A stretch of 64,000 bases of DNA, from contig JAACTB010000007.1 of NCBI GenBank assembly GCA_009993605.1, positions 877,644 through 941,643 of the forward strand, read 5' to 3'. The DNA is from Erythrobacter sp. (lineage in GTDB: Bacteria; Pseudomonadota; Alphaproteobacteria; Sphingomonadales; Sphingomonadaceae). The notes below the pieces were generated by a model, which was not told where the DNA came from, ran no database searches, and saw nothing but the letters and a program-made list of their open reading frames with translations. Positions 54,066-63,005 of the stretch are shown one piece after another. The translations under genes were made by a program, and so were the position numbers. Every line of letters begins with the position of its first letter. Position 1 is the stretch's first letter.

Positions 54066-55073
54066 TTAGTGATACCCCTCGTGCCCGACCTTGCCGCGGA
54101 ACACGTAGTAGGCCCAGGCGGTGTAGGCGATGATCAGCGGCATGGTGATGGCGACGCCCACCAGCATGAAGATCTGGCTGCGTTCGGGCGCTGCCGCATC
54201 CCAGATCGTGACACCGGGCGGAATGACATACGGCCAGATGGTGACGCCCAGCCCGGCCATGCCGAAGAAGAACAGCGCGAGGCTGAGCCAGAAGGGCTTC
54301 GAATGCCGTTCCACCGACAGCGCGCGTAACAGCGCGAGAGCGATCAATCCGGTCAGGATTGGCACGGGCGCAGCGTAATAGATTTCCGGCGCGCTCAGCC
54401 AGCGTTCGGCGTATTCGGCATTGAGAAAGACGTTGTATAGGCTCACCGCCCCCATCAGCACGAACGTCGCCCAGGCCGCGCGCTTGCCGAGTTTGCGGGC
54501 GTGATGCTGGCTCTCGCCGTCGAGCTTCCAGACCAGCCATGTCGCGCCCAAAAGCGCATAGCCCGCCACCGTGCCCAGACCGGTCAGCAGCGTGTAAGGC
54601 GTCAGCCAGTCCCACCAGCTGCCCGCATAGGCGCGATCGACCACCTCGATGCCCTGCAACAGCGCGCCCAAGGTCATCCCCTGCGCCATCGCCGCGACGA
54701 GGCTGCCGCCGGTAAACGCGACGTCCCACAATTTGCGATGCGAGGGATCGCGCCAGCGATATTCGAAGGCGACACCGCGAAAGACCAGGCCGAGCAGCAT
54801 GGCGATGATCAGCGGGTAGGTCGCGGGAAGGATCACGGCGTAGGCCAGCGGGAAGGCCGCGAACAGCCCGCCCCCGCCCAGCACCAGCCAGGTCTCGTTC
54901 CCGTCCCAGACCGGCGCGATCGAATTCATCGCCCGGTCCCGCTCCGGCCCCACCTCGAAGGTCGGGAACAGGATGCCGATGCCGAGATCGAAGCCGTCCA
55001 TCACGACATAGGCGAACACGGCAAAGGCGATGATGAACGCCCAGACGGTGGTGAGATCGACATTCACCATCAT
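54066..55073 (-). CDS. cydB: Cytochrome bd ubiquinol oxidase subunit II
   Basis: A 335-residue membrane subunit with about eight helices, typical of CydB/CioB (LVWAFIIAFAVFAYVVMDGFDLGIGILFP and GNETWLVLGGGGLFAAFPLAYAVILP). It supports the heme-bearing subunit. Its start overlaps cydA by 4 bases, implying translational coupling. Confidence 0.97.
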   Translation of the reverse strand: MMVNVDLTTVWAFIIAFAVFAYVVMDGFDLGIGILFPTFEVGPERDRAMNSIAPVWDGNETWLVLGGGGLFAAFPLAYAVILPATYPLIIAMLLGLVFRGVAFEYRWRDPSHRKLWDVAFTGGSLVAAMAQGMTLGALLQGIEVVDRAYAGSWWDWLTPYTLLTGLGTVAGYALLGATWLVWKLDGESQHHARKLGKRAAWATFVLMGAVSLYNVFLNAEYAERWLSAPEIYYAAPVPILTGLIALALLRALSVERHSKPFWLSLALFFFGMAGLGVTIWPYVIPPGVTIWDAAAPERSQIFMLVGVAITMPLIIAYTAWAYYVFRGKVGHEGYH

Positions 55074-56530
55074 GGTCGCTCCTCCGGTTCTTGCTTGGTG
55101 CCGGACAGGTCCTTGGCGCTCTCGTCGGACGGGTCCTGCGTGAGACCGGGCGTGATCCCGGCGGTGCGGATCGGTCCCTTGTCGCCGCGCTTGACCCCGT
55201 ATTCGCCCGCATGCGGAGGCTTGTGCATCAGGTGGAGGATGTACCAGACGCCCGCGCCGAAGACGAAGAAATAGACCACGACGAAGGCGACCAGCGAAGC
55301 GCCCACCGCTGGCGCGGCGAGCGGGCTGGCGGCGTCCTCGGTGCGCAATAGATTATAGATCACGTAAGGCTGGCGGCCGACTTCGGTGGTGATCCACCCC
55401 GCCAGCACCGCGACGAAACCGGATGGCGCCATGACCAGCGCGGCGCGGTGCAGCCAGCCCCAGTCGTAAAGCTTGCCGCGCCATCTGGCGAGCAGGCTCC
55501 ACATCCCGACCCCCAGCATGGCGAAACCGACCGCGATCATGATGCGGAAGCTCCAGAACACGACGGCGACCGGCGGTTGCTCGTCGTCGGGAATGGTATC
55601 GAGCCCTGCCAGCGGCGCGTCGAGATCGTGCTTCAGGATCAGGCTGGAAAGCTTCGGAATGCCGACCGCGTAATCGAGCCGCTGTTCCTTGTCGTTCGGA
55701 ATCCCGAACAGATAGAGCGGCGCGCCGTCGGGATGGCTTTCGTAATGCCCCTCCATCGCCATGACCTTTTGCGGCTGATGCTCCAGCGTGTTGAGGCCGT
55801 GCATGTCGCCCGCAAAGATCTGCACGGGTACGACGAGCGCCGCCATCCACATCGCCATCGAGAACATTTTCCTCGCATGGGCGTTCGTGCGGTCCTTGAT
55901 CAGGTGCCACGCCCCCACCCCGCCGACCACGAAGGCGGTGGTGATGAAGGCGGCGAGCACGGTGTGGACGAGGCGATAGGGAAAGCTGGGATTGAACACG
56001 ATCGTCCACCAGCTCGGCCCCGGCAGGAATTGCCCGTTGGCGCCCATCTCGTAGCCGACCGGCGTGTGCATCCAGCTGTTGACGCTGAGGATCCAGAAGG
56101 CCGAGATACAGGTGCCCACGGCCACCATCAGCGTGGCGGCGAAATGGAGCTTTTTGCCAACCCGCTCCATCCCGAACAGCATGACGCCGAGGAAGCCCGC
56201 TTCGAGGAAAAAGGCGGTCAGCACCTCGTAAGCCATCAACGGCCCGATCACCGGCCCGGCCACATCGGAGAAGACCGACCAGTTCGTGCCGAACTGGTAG
56301 CTCATGACGATCCCGCTCACGACGCCCATGGCGAAGGCGATCGCGAAGATCTTGAGCCAGTATTTGAACAGGTCGAGATAGAGCGGCTTGCCCGTCTTCA
56401 GCCACAGGCCTTCGAGCACTGCCAGAAAGCTCGCCAGCCCGATCGAGAAGGCCGGGAAGATGAAGTGGAAGCTCACCGTGAAGGCGAACTGTATGCGGGC
56501 GAGCAGCAGGGCGTCGAAACCGTCGAACAT
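55070..56530 (-). CDS. cydA: Cytochrome bd (CIO-type) ubiquinol oxidase subunit I
   Basis: Quinol oxidase subunit of 486 residues: FTVSFHFIFPAFSIGLASFLAVLEG with the heme-ligand histidine, the GRQPYVIYNLLRT motif in place of E. coli GRQPW, and VNSWMHTPVGYEM. The quinol (Q) loop is short, a sign of the CIO (cyanide-insensitive) branch. It reduces oxygen to water with high affinity. The start at 56530 (MFDGFDALLLAR) fits; the in-frame upstream sequence has no homology. Confidence 0.96.
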   Translation of the reverse strand: MFDGFDALLLARIQFAFTVSFHFIFPAFSIGLASFLAVLEGLWLKTGKPLYLDLFKYWLKIFAIAFAMGVVSGIVMSYQFGTNWSVFSDVAGPVIGPLMAYEVLTAFFLEAGFLGVMLFGMERVGKKLHFAATLMVAVGTCISAFWILSVNSWMHTPVGYEMGANGQFLPGPSWWTIVFNPSFPYRLVHTVLAAFITTAFVVGGVGAWHLIKDRTNAHARKMFSMAMWMAALVVPVQIFAGDMHGLNTLEHQPQKVMAMEGHYESHPDGAPLYLFGIPNDKEQRLDYAVGIPKLSSLILKHDLDAPLAGLDTIPDDEQPPVAVVFWSFRIMIAVGFAMLGVGMWSLLARWRGKLYDWGWLHRAALVMAPSGFVAVLAGWITTEVGRQPYVIYNLLRTEDAASPLAAPAVGASLVAFVVVYFFVFGAGVWYILHLMHKPPHAGEYGVKRGDKGPIRTAGITPGLTQDPSDESAKDLSGTKQEPEERP

Positions 56531-56697
56531 CGTGGCGGGCGATAGCGTATTGCGCACCGCGCGGCCATCGCGTTGCGCGCAAGATCCGTTGCACGGGAGA
56601 GCGGATCGATCACTCGCGAGCAGCACGGAGGAGGAACGCTTCGCGCGTCCGGCCTTTATTCAGGACAACGGGTCACGCATATCTTCGGGGGAACATC

Positions 56698-58806
56698 ATG
56701 GCGGACGTATCCGCGCCTGCGGTCGGCAAACCGAAACTCGTCAAAAGCCTCAAGCTGTTTGACGTCTATGCGGTGGCCACCGGCGCGATGTTCTCGTCCG
56801 GCCTCTTCCTCCTGCCAGGCATCGCCGCGGCGCAGACCGGCAATTCGGTCTGGCTGGCCTATCTCGTCGCGGGCCTGATGATCCTGCCCGCCATGTATTG
56901 CATGGCCGAACTGTCCACCGCCATGCCGCGTTCGGGCGGGACCTATTTCTTCCTCGATCGCAGCATGGGGCCTTTGATGGGCACGGTCGGCGGGCTCGGA
57001 TCCTGGGTCGCGGTGGTGTTCAAGAGCGCCTTCGCCCTCGTCGGCATGGGCGCCTATCTCGCGCTCTATATCGATCTTCCGATCACCGTGACCGCGATCG
57101 CGCTGACTATCGCATTCGGGCTGTTGAACATGTTCGGGGCAAAAGAGACGACGCTGTTGCAGCGCATCCTGGTCGGCACGCTGGTTGTGATCCTAACCGC
57201 CTTCTGCATCTTCGGCCTCGCGCGCACGGGGATCGCGGACGCCCTTGCCCCCGAGCCCGGCTATGGCAGCTTTTTCCGCGAAGGGTTCGGCGGGTTCTTC
57301 GCGACGATCGGCCTCGTTTTCGTATCCTATGCAGGCCTGACCAAGGTCGCCAGCGTCGCCGAAGAGATCGAGAATCCCGATCGCAACATCCCGCTCGGCA
57401 TGACGCTCTCGCTCGCCACCGCGACCGCGATCTACACGGCGGGCACGCTCGTCATCGTCACGGTCATGCCGCCACAGGATCTGTTCGGCAGCCTGACGCC
57501 GGTTGCCGATGCCGGTTCGCGCTTCCTCGGCTGGCTGCCCTACGATCTCGGCGTCACGCTGATCGTCGTGTCCGCCGTCGCCGCCTTTGCGTCCACCGGG
57601 AATGCGGGCATCATGTCCGCCTCGCGCTACCCTTACGCGATGGCCAAGGACAAGCTGCTTCCGGACAAGCTTGCGCGGCTCGGCAAGAGCGGCACGCCCA
57701 CGCTGGCGATCGCGATCACCGTTCTGGTCATGATCGCGGTCCTGCTCGCCTTCGACGTGGAATCGGTCGCCAAGCTCGCCAGCGCGTTCCAACTGCTGCT
57801 GTTCGGTCTCGTCTGCCTCGCCGTGATCGTGATGCGCGAAAGCCGGATCGACAGCTATCGGCCGGGTTTCCGCACTCCGCTCTATCCATGGGTGCCGATC
57901 GCGGGCGTCCTGCTCGCCTTCTGGCTGATCCTCGAAATGGGCGCGGTCGCGATCCTGTTCACCATCGCCCTGTCGGTGCTTTGCGGCCTCTACTATCAGC
58001 TCTACGCCTCCAAACGCGTGAAGCGGCGCGGCGCGATCTTCCACATGCATCGCCATCTCGGCCACAATACCTTCGAAGGGATCGAGCACGAGCTGACCGC
58101 CATCGTGCACGAACGCACCCAGCCCCAGAACCTGAGCTATGAAAGCGTCGTCGCGCGCAGCGTCCTTGTCGATCACACGCGCGGCAGTTTCGACCGGGCC
58201 GCGCTGATCGAGGAGATGGTTGCGCTGGGGCAGGAACGCTTCGACATGAGCGAGGAGGCCATTCGCGGCGTGTTCGAAGGCGAGCGGATGGACGTCCACG
58301 CGATCCGTCCGAACATGTATCTGGCTTACAAGACCGTTCCCGATATCGAGGAATCGCAGCTCTTCATCTTCCGCTTCGGCAATCGGGCGAGCGTGGACAT
58401 CCTCGGCGCGCGCAACGTCCACACGCTGATGTATCTGATCCTGCCCGAAGAGCCCGCCGGTCTCGATCTCAGGATCGTCGGCCACCTTGCCGAAGTGGCG
58501 CAGAGCGACCGGTTCGAGGAACGCTGGCTCGCGGCAAAGGACGAGAACGAACTGGCCGCGGTGCTGGTGCGCGACGATCACTTCGTGCGCGAGCGGGCGG
58601 CGAAGATCCCGGCGCTGTCGTCGCAATTGGGCAAATCCCTGCGCGACATCGACCTGCCGGGATCCTGTCTCGTCATGCTGGTCGAGCGCGACAAGCAGCT
58701 GATGATCGCCGAACCGGGCCTGACGATAGAGGCGGACGACCTCGTCTCGATCCTGGGCGAGCCGAACGATCTCAGCCTGCTTTACGACCCGACCTATCTC
58801 GAATGA
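56698..58806 (+). CDS. Amino-acid permease (APC) fused to EIIA-like and RCK_C-like domains
   Basis: A 702-residue protein: residues about 1-435 form a 12-helix APC permease (LKLFDVYAVATGAMFSSGLFLLPGIAAAQTG..), about 430-590 an EIIA-2-like domain, and about 610-702 a TrkA_C-like ligand-sensing end (IDLPGSCLVMLVERDKQLMIAEPGLTIEADDLVSILGEP). At the expected phospho-histidine site the sequence reads AIRPNMYLAYKTV, so the histidine is not obvious and the domain may be regulatory. It is divergent from cydA. Confidence 0.87.
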   Translation: MADVSAPAVGKPKLVKSLKLFDVYAVATGAMFSSGLFLLPGIAAAQTGNSVWLAYLVAGLMILPAMYCMAELSTAMPRSGGTYFFLDRSMGPLMGTVGGLGSWVAVVFKSAFALVGMGAYLALYIDLPITVTAIALTIAFGLLNMFGAKETTLLQRILVGTLVVILTAFCIFGLARTGIADALAPEPGYGSFFREGFGGFFATIGLVFVSYAGLTKVASVAEEIENPDRNIPLGMTLSLATATAIYTAGTLVIVTVMPPQDLFGSLTPVADAGSRFLGWLPYDLGVTLIVVSAVAAFASTGNAGIMSASRYPYAMAKDKLLPDKLARLGKSGTPTLAIAITVLVMIAVLLAFDVESVAKLASAFQLLLFGLVCLAVIVMRESRIDSYRPGFRTPLYPWVPIAGVLLAFWLILEMGAVAILFTIALSVLCGLYYQLYASKRVKRRGAIFHMHRHLGHNTFEGIEHELTAIVHERTQPQNLSYESVVARSVLVDHTRGSFDRAALIEEMVALGQERFDMSEEAIRGVFEGERMDVHAIRPNMYLAYKTVPDIEESQLFIFRFGNRASVDILGARNVHTLMYLILPEEPAGLDLRIVGHLAEVAQSDRFEERWLAAKDENELAAVLVRDDHFVRERAAKIPALSSQLGKSLRDIDLPGSCLVMLVERDKQLMIAEPGLTIEADDLVSILGEPNDLSLLYDPTYLE

Positions 58807-58894
58807 CGGGCCTGTCTGCGACACGCGATGCCGGACCGGCCTTGACCGCCCCAACCTTTGGCCCGAAGCGCGCACTCAAAATGAAGAGGTCGCA

Positions 58895-60943
58895 ATGCAG
58901 TCGCGCAAGATTATCGGAACTTCGAAACTGATCGCGGGCGCGGCGGCGATAGCCGTCCTGCCCGGGCAGGTCGTGGCACAAGCGGCCGATTCTGACGAAA
59001 ACGAAACCGACACCGCCAGTCCGGTCATCATCGTGACCGGCGAAGGGCTTGCGGAGACGCCCGCCACCCCCGCCTATGCCACGCAAATCATCGAGCGCGA
59101 GCGGCTCGTCTCTACCGGGTCGGGCCGGATCGAGGACGCGCTTTCATCCGTCGCCGGCTTCCAACAATTCCGCCGCTCCGACAGCCGCTCGTCGAACCCC
59201 AGCGCACAGGGTGTGACGCTGCGCGCGCTCGGCGGCAATGCGTCGAGCCGCGCCGCCGTCCTGCTCGACGGGGTGCCGATGGCCGATCCCTTCTTCGGCT
59301 TCATCCCCTTCACCGCCATCGCCCCCGAACGGCTGGCAAGCGCGCGGGTCACGCGCGGCGGCGGGTCGGGGCCGTTCGGCGCGGGCGCGCTGGCGGGAAC
59401 GATCGAACTGACCAGCGCCGATGCGGCGACTTTGGGCCGGTTCGGCGGCCATGCCTATGTCAACGATCGCGACGAAACCGAGGCCACGGCCCATCTCGCA
59501 GGCGATCTCGGGGCTGGCTTCGGCGTGGTTTCAGGGCGCTGGGATCGGGGCAAGGGGTTCTTCACCACCCCCGAGGCCGATCGCGTACCCGCCACCGCGC
59601 GCGCGCGGTTCGACAGCTATTCGCTCCAGGCGCGCGGCGTCGCCCCGCTCACGGAAACCGTGGAACTGCAGGCGCGCGTTCTGGTTTATGACGATCGCCG
59701 CACGCTTCGCTTCGAGGGAGCGGACAGTTCGAGCAGCGGGCAGGACGCCAGCCTACGCCTGATCGGCCGCGGCGATTGGCAGTTCGATGCGCTCGCCTAT
59801 CTCCAGGCCCGCAATTTCACCAATGTCGTGATCAGTTCGACCCGCTTCGTGCCCGTGCTCGACCAGCGCAACACGCCCTCGACCGGGATCGGCGGCAAAT
59901 TCGAAATCCGCCCGCCGGTCGGCGACAGGAACGTGCTTCGCATCGGCACCGACTATCGCAGCAGCGACGGCGAGCTGTACGAGATCGCCATCAGTGCCTT
60001 TACCGGTAACGTCACCGAGCGGCGCAATGCCGGGGGCATGAACACCGATCTCGGCTTCTTCATCGAAGACGATCTGCTGCTCGGCCCGCTGACGCTGACC
60101 GGCGGCGCGCGGCTCGATCGCTATACCATCCGCGACGGTTTTTTCGCGGCCACCAATGCGAATGGCGTGACCTTGCGCGAATTCGCTTACGAGGATCGCG
60201 CGGGCTGGGAGGAATCCTTTCGCGGCGGCTTCGTCTTCGAAGCGGGCGGCGGCGTCCGCTTGCGCGGCGCGGCCTATACCGGCCTGCGCCTTCCGACACT
60301 CAACGAATTGTATCGCCCCTTCGTGGTCTTCCCGGTCACAACGAATGCCAATGCCGCGCTCGACAACGAGCGGCTGGAAGGGTTCGAGGCGGGGATAGAT
60401 TTCAGGCCGAATGAAGACGTCGATCTCTCGCTCACCGCGTTCGACAATCGCGTCGAAGGGGCGATCGCGAATGTCACGCTCGACCGCGTGACGCGCCAGC
60501 GGCAGAATATCGACCGGATCCGCGCGCGCGGTATCGAAGGGAGCGCGGGCCTTGCCTTCGGCGCGCTGCGCTTCGACGGCTCGATCGCCTATACCGATGC
60601 CGAGGCCCGCCAGACCGGCGCGGATTTCGACGGCAACCGGCCTGCGCAGACCCCGCAATGGGCGGTCAGCGCGACGCTGAGCTATCGGTTCGGCCGGCGC
60701 GGCCTGCTCTCCGCGACCTTGCGCCATGTCGGGAAACAGTTCGAGGACGATCTCGAAACCGACATCCTCCCCGCCGCGACCACGATCGACGCCTTTGCCC
60801 AAGTGCCTCTGACGCGCATGGTCTCGCTCGTCCTGCGGGGCGAGAACCTGACCGACGAGAACATCGTGACCCGCAATCAGGGCGGTTCGATCGATTACGG
60901 CGCGCCGCGCACCGTCTGGGCGGGGATCAAACTGGGGATGTGA
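58895..60943 (+). CDS. TonB-dependent outer-membrane receptor
   Basis: A 682-residue receptor with a signal peptide (ending PGQVVAQA), a TonB-box-like IIVTGEG, a plug (IEDALSSVAGFQQFRRSDSRSSNPSAQGVTLRALG) and a C-terminal barrel with aromatic end (TVWAGIKLGM). The plug's NPSAQG pattern is common in siderophore and vitamin receptors, but the substrate is unknown. GAGG precedes the ATG by 6 bases. It follows the permease by 88 bases. Confidence 0.95.
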   Translation: MQSRKIIGTSKLIAGAAAIAVLPGQVVAQAADSDENETDTASPVIIVTGEGLAETPATPAYATQIIERERLVSTGSGRIEDALSSVAGFQQFRRSDSRSSNPSAQGVTLRALGGNASSRAAVLLDGVPMADPFFGFIPFTAIAPERLASARVTRGGGSGPFGAGALAGTIELTSADAATLGRFGGHAYVNDRDETEATAHLAGDLGAGFGVVSGRWDRGKGFFTTPEADRVPATARARFDSYSLQARGVAPLTETVELQARVLVYDDRRTLRFEGADSSSSGQDASLRLIGRGDWQFDALAYLQARNFTNVVISSTRFVPVLDQRNTPSTGIGGKFEIRPPVGDRNVLRIGTDYRSSDGELYEIAISAFTGNVTERRNAGGMNTDLGFFIEDDLLLGPLTLTGGARLDRYTIRDGFFAATNANGVTLREFAYEDRAGWEESFRGGFVFEAGGGVRLRGAAYTGLRLPTLNELYRPFVVFPVTTNANAALDNERLEGFEAGIDFRPNEDVDLSLTAFDNRVEGAIANVTLDRVTRQRQNIDRIRARGIEGSAGLAFGALRFDGSIAYTDAEARQTGADFDGNRPAQTPQWAVSATLSYRFGRRGLLSATLRHVGKQFEDDLETDILPAATTIDAFAQVPLTRMVSLVLRGENLTDENIVTRNQGGSIDYGAPRTVWAGIKLGM

Positions 60944-61001
60944 AATTCGCAACCCTGCCGAACGGTCGGTCTGTCCTTCACGCCGCCCATCCGCATATTC
61001 T

Positions 61002-62057
61002 CTAGCGCGAGATCGCCCCCTCGCTGGCGGCCTGAACCATCAGGCCTGCCGAAGGCAATCCGCATTTGCCGAGCATGTTCTTGATATGCCAGCGCGCCGT
61101 CTCGTACTTCATGGCGAGGCTGACTGCCGTCTGCCTCGTATCGAGATGCTGGGAATAGGCGAGGAAGACATCGATCTCGCGCGCCGTAAACCCATGCGAA
61201 TGCGCGAAGAACCGCAATTGCGCATCCTGGTTTCGCAGATCCAGCGGGCGCGCGAATAGAAGGGCGAGGCGCTCACTATCCTGCATCCAGCTCAAGGCCT
61301 TTGGACAGGGCGAGACCTCGATGTCCAGCTGCTCGAGCCGCAACCGCACGGTTCGCCCGGCCAAAGCCTGATCCACCGCCAATTGGATCGTCTGGGCGAG
61401 CCTGGTTTCGAGATTGAGAACGCCGTTCTCGACCCCCAGACTTTCCGCAATCCGTGACGATCCGCCGATCTGCACCAATTCCAAGTCGCGATTGATGCAG
61501 GTGTGGAACGCCTCGGGATCGCTGTTTCCCCTGACCATGGCGCTGCGCAGCGAGAATTCGATCGCATCGCGCAGCAACGGCAGGACCGCGCGCATCTTGC
61601 GCTTCTCCTCCGATCCGAAGAATTCCTTCTTGAAACCGCGATGCACGCTCAGCGCGAGACGTCCCGTGACAGGCGCATCCTGAACGATGCCGTGGACACT
61701 GTCCGCCACATCGCCCGCCAGCGAAACTTCAGAAAAATACTCGGTATGCGCCAGTTTTTCATTGGGAAGGTAGGCTTGGCCGAGCGCGCATTCCCCCACC
61801 GGGGTCGAAAAGGAATCGAACCGCCGCGGATCGCTGAACCGCCAATGGGTCTGATAGGCTTCGAGCACGTCGGGATCGTGGCCGACCGCGATATTGCATG
61901 TGGGCGAGGCCGAACGATCCTTGCCGAGCAGGATGGCTTTGTCGCCGCCTACGAATTCGGCAATAATCTGAAGGGCTTTGTCAAAGTCCTGCGCGCCGAA
62001 TGCGGCGTCGCGACATGATTTCGCTACGTCCTCGAGAGCCCACCCCATGGGTCGCAT
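61002..62057 (-). CDS. LuxR-type helix-turn-helix regulator
   Basis: A 351-residue protein with a C-terminal LuxR helix-turn-helix (HGFTAREIDVFLAYSQHLDTRQTAVSLAMKYETARWHIKNML) and an N-terminal domain of about 270 residues without a recognised autoinducer or PAS signature. A start at 62057 or 62048 (MGWALED) is possible. It is convergent with the receptor and divergent from the esterase. The target is unknown. Confidence 0.85.
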   Translation of the reverse strand: MRPMGWALEDVAKSCRDAAFGAQDFDKALQIIAEFVGGDKAILLGKDRSASPTCNIAVGHDPDVLEAYQTHWRFSDPRRFDSFSTPVGECALGQAYLPNEKLAHTEYFSEVSLAGDVADSVHGIVQDAPVTGRLALSVHRGFKKEFFGSEEKRKMRAVLPLLRDAIEFSLRSAMVRGNSDPEAFHTCINRDLELVQIGGSSRIAESLGVENGVLNLETRLAQTIQLAVDQALAGRTVRLRLEQLDIEVSPCPKALSWMQDSERLALLFARPLDLRNQDAQLRFFAHSHGFTAREIDVFLAYSQHLDTRQTAVSLAMKYETARWHIKNMLGKCGLPSAGLMVQAASEGAISR

Positions 62058-62110
62058 TTACATTCTTGAGGGAATTGAGCAAGGCAGGACTGAAAAAGGG
62101 AGAGTCTTGC

Positions 62111-62845
62111 TTGGATCACGACCCATCGAATATCCATCTGCGTCCATCATCCCGGCAGGCAGTGGGCCCTTTTACTGTCCGCACCTACAAGCCCTTTTCG
62201 GAGCCGGGACGGACAATTCTTATTCTCGACGATGATCTGATCGGAGACGCGGCGATCGCCGCCGCGCGGGCTCGGGCGATCGATGGCACGATCAGGGACG
62301 TCGAATTCGTGCTGGTGGGGTTCGATCACGAACCCTTCGGCGACCTGCATCAGGCGCGAGGGCGCTTCTTCACCCACCAGCCCTACGATCTGTCGGCAGC
62401 GGGAATGGCCGCGACCGGTGAAGCGGATCGGCTGGAACGCTTCGTCACGGGAGGCGAGCATTTCGAACTCAGCGAAAATTCGTCGATCCTCGGCTATTCG
62501 CTATCGGGTGCTTTCGCGCTCGAGATCTTTTCCCGCCATCCCGTTTTCCGCCAACTCGGCCTGATCTCGCCAAGCTTCTGGCTGGACGAAGCGCTCGAAG
62601 AAAGGCTGGCCACCGCCCTTTCAACCGCACAGGATCGCCGCCTCTTTCTCTCCGTCGGAGCGCGCGAGACCGAAACCCCGCCGAACGATCCGAAGAGCAT
62701 GATCGAAAGAGTGGGCGCGGCAGGATCGCGGTTCCAATCCTCTTTCTCGGACAGGGTCGACTATGCCGCGCTCGAAACCCACGACCATTGCGGCGTCATC
62801 ACCGCCGCGATGGATCGCGCCATCGTCTTCCTGGGTCGGGGTTGA
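62111..62845 (+). CDS. Alpha/beta-hydrolase (esterase D/IroE-like)
   Basis: A 244-residue hydrolase with the nucleophile elbow ILGYSLSGAFAL (serine) and a C-terminal histidine in LETHDHCGVI. Such enzymes resemble esterase D or IroE, which cleave siderophore esters. The TTG start at 62111 has GGGAG 8 bases upstream; the reading frame extends further upstream to 62000 but would overlap the divergent LuxR gene. Its neighbour is a TonB-dependent receptor, so an iron link is possible. Confidence 0.78.
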   Translation: MDHDPSNIHLRPSSRQAVGPFTVRTYKPFSEPGRTILILDDDLIGDAAIAAARARAIDGTIRDVEFVLVGFDHEPFGDLHQARGRFFTHQPYDLSAAGMAATGEADRLERFVTGGEHFELSENSSILGYSLSGAFALEIFSRHPVFRQLGLISPSFWLDEALEERLATALSTAQDRRLFLSVGARETETPPNDPKSMIERVGAAGSRFQSSFSDRVDYAALETHDHCGVITAAMDRAIVFLGRG

Positions 62846-63005
62846 GGAGGGGAACGCAACGGGAGCTTAATGCTGCGACTGGTGAGCATCGCCAATGTCC
62901 AGATATGAGGGACGCGGACAAAAGCTCAAATCCTCCGTCAGATCAGCCCATGGTCGGGAATACAAATGCGTTTGAGCCATCGCCGCCGCCCTGGTTGGCT
63001 GCTCA

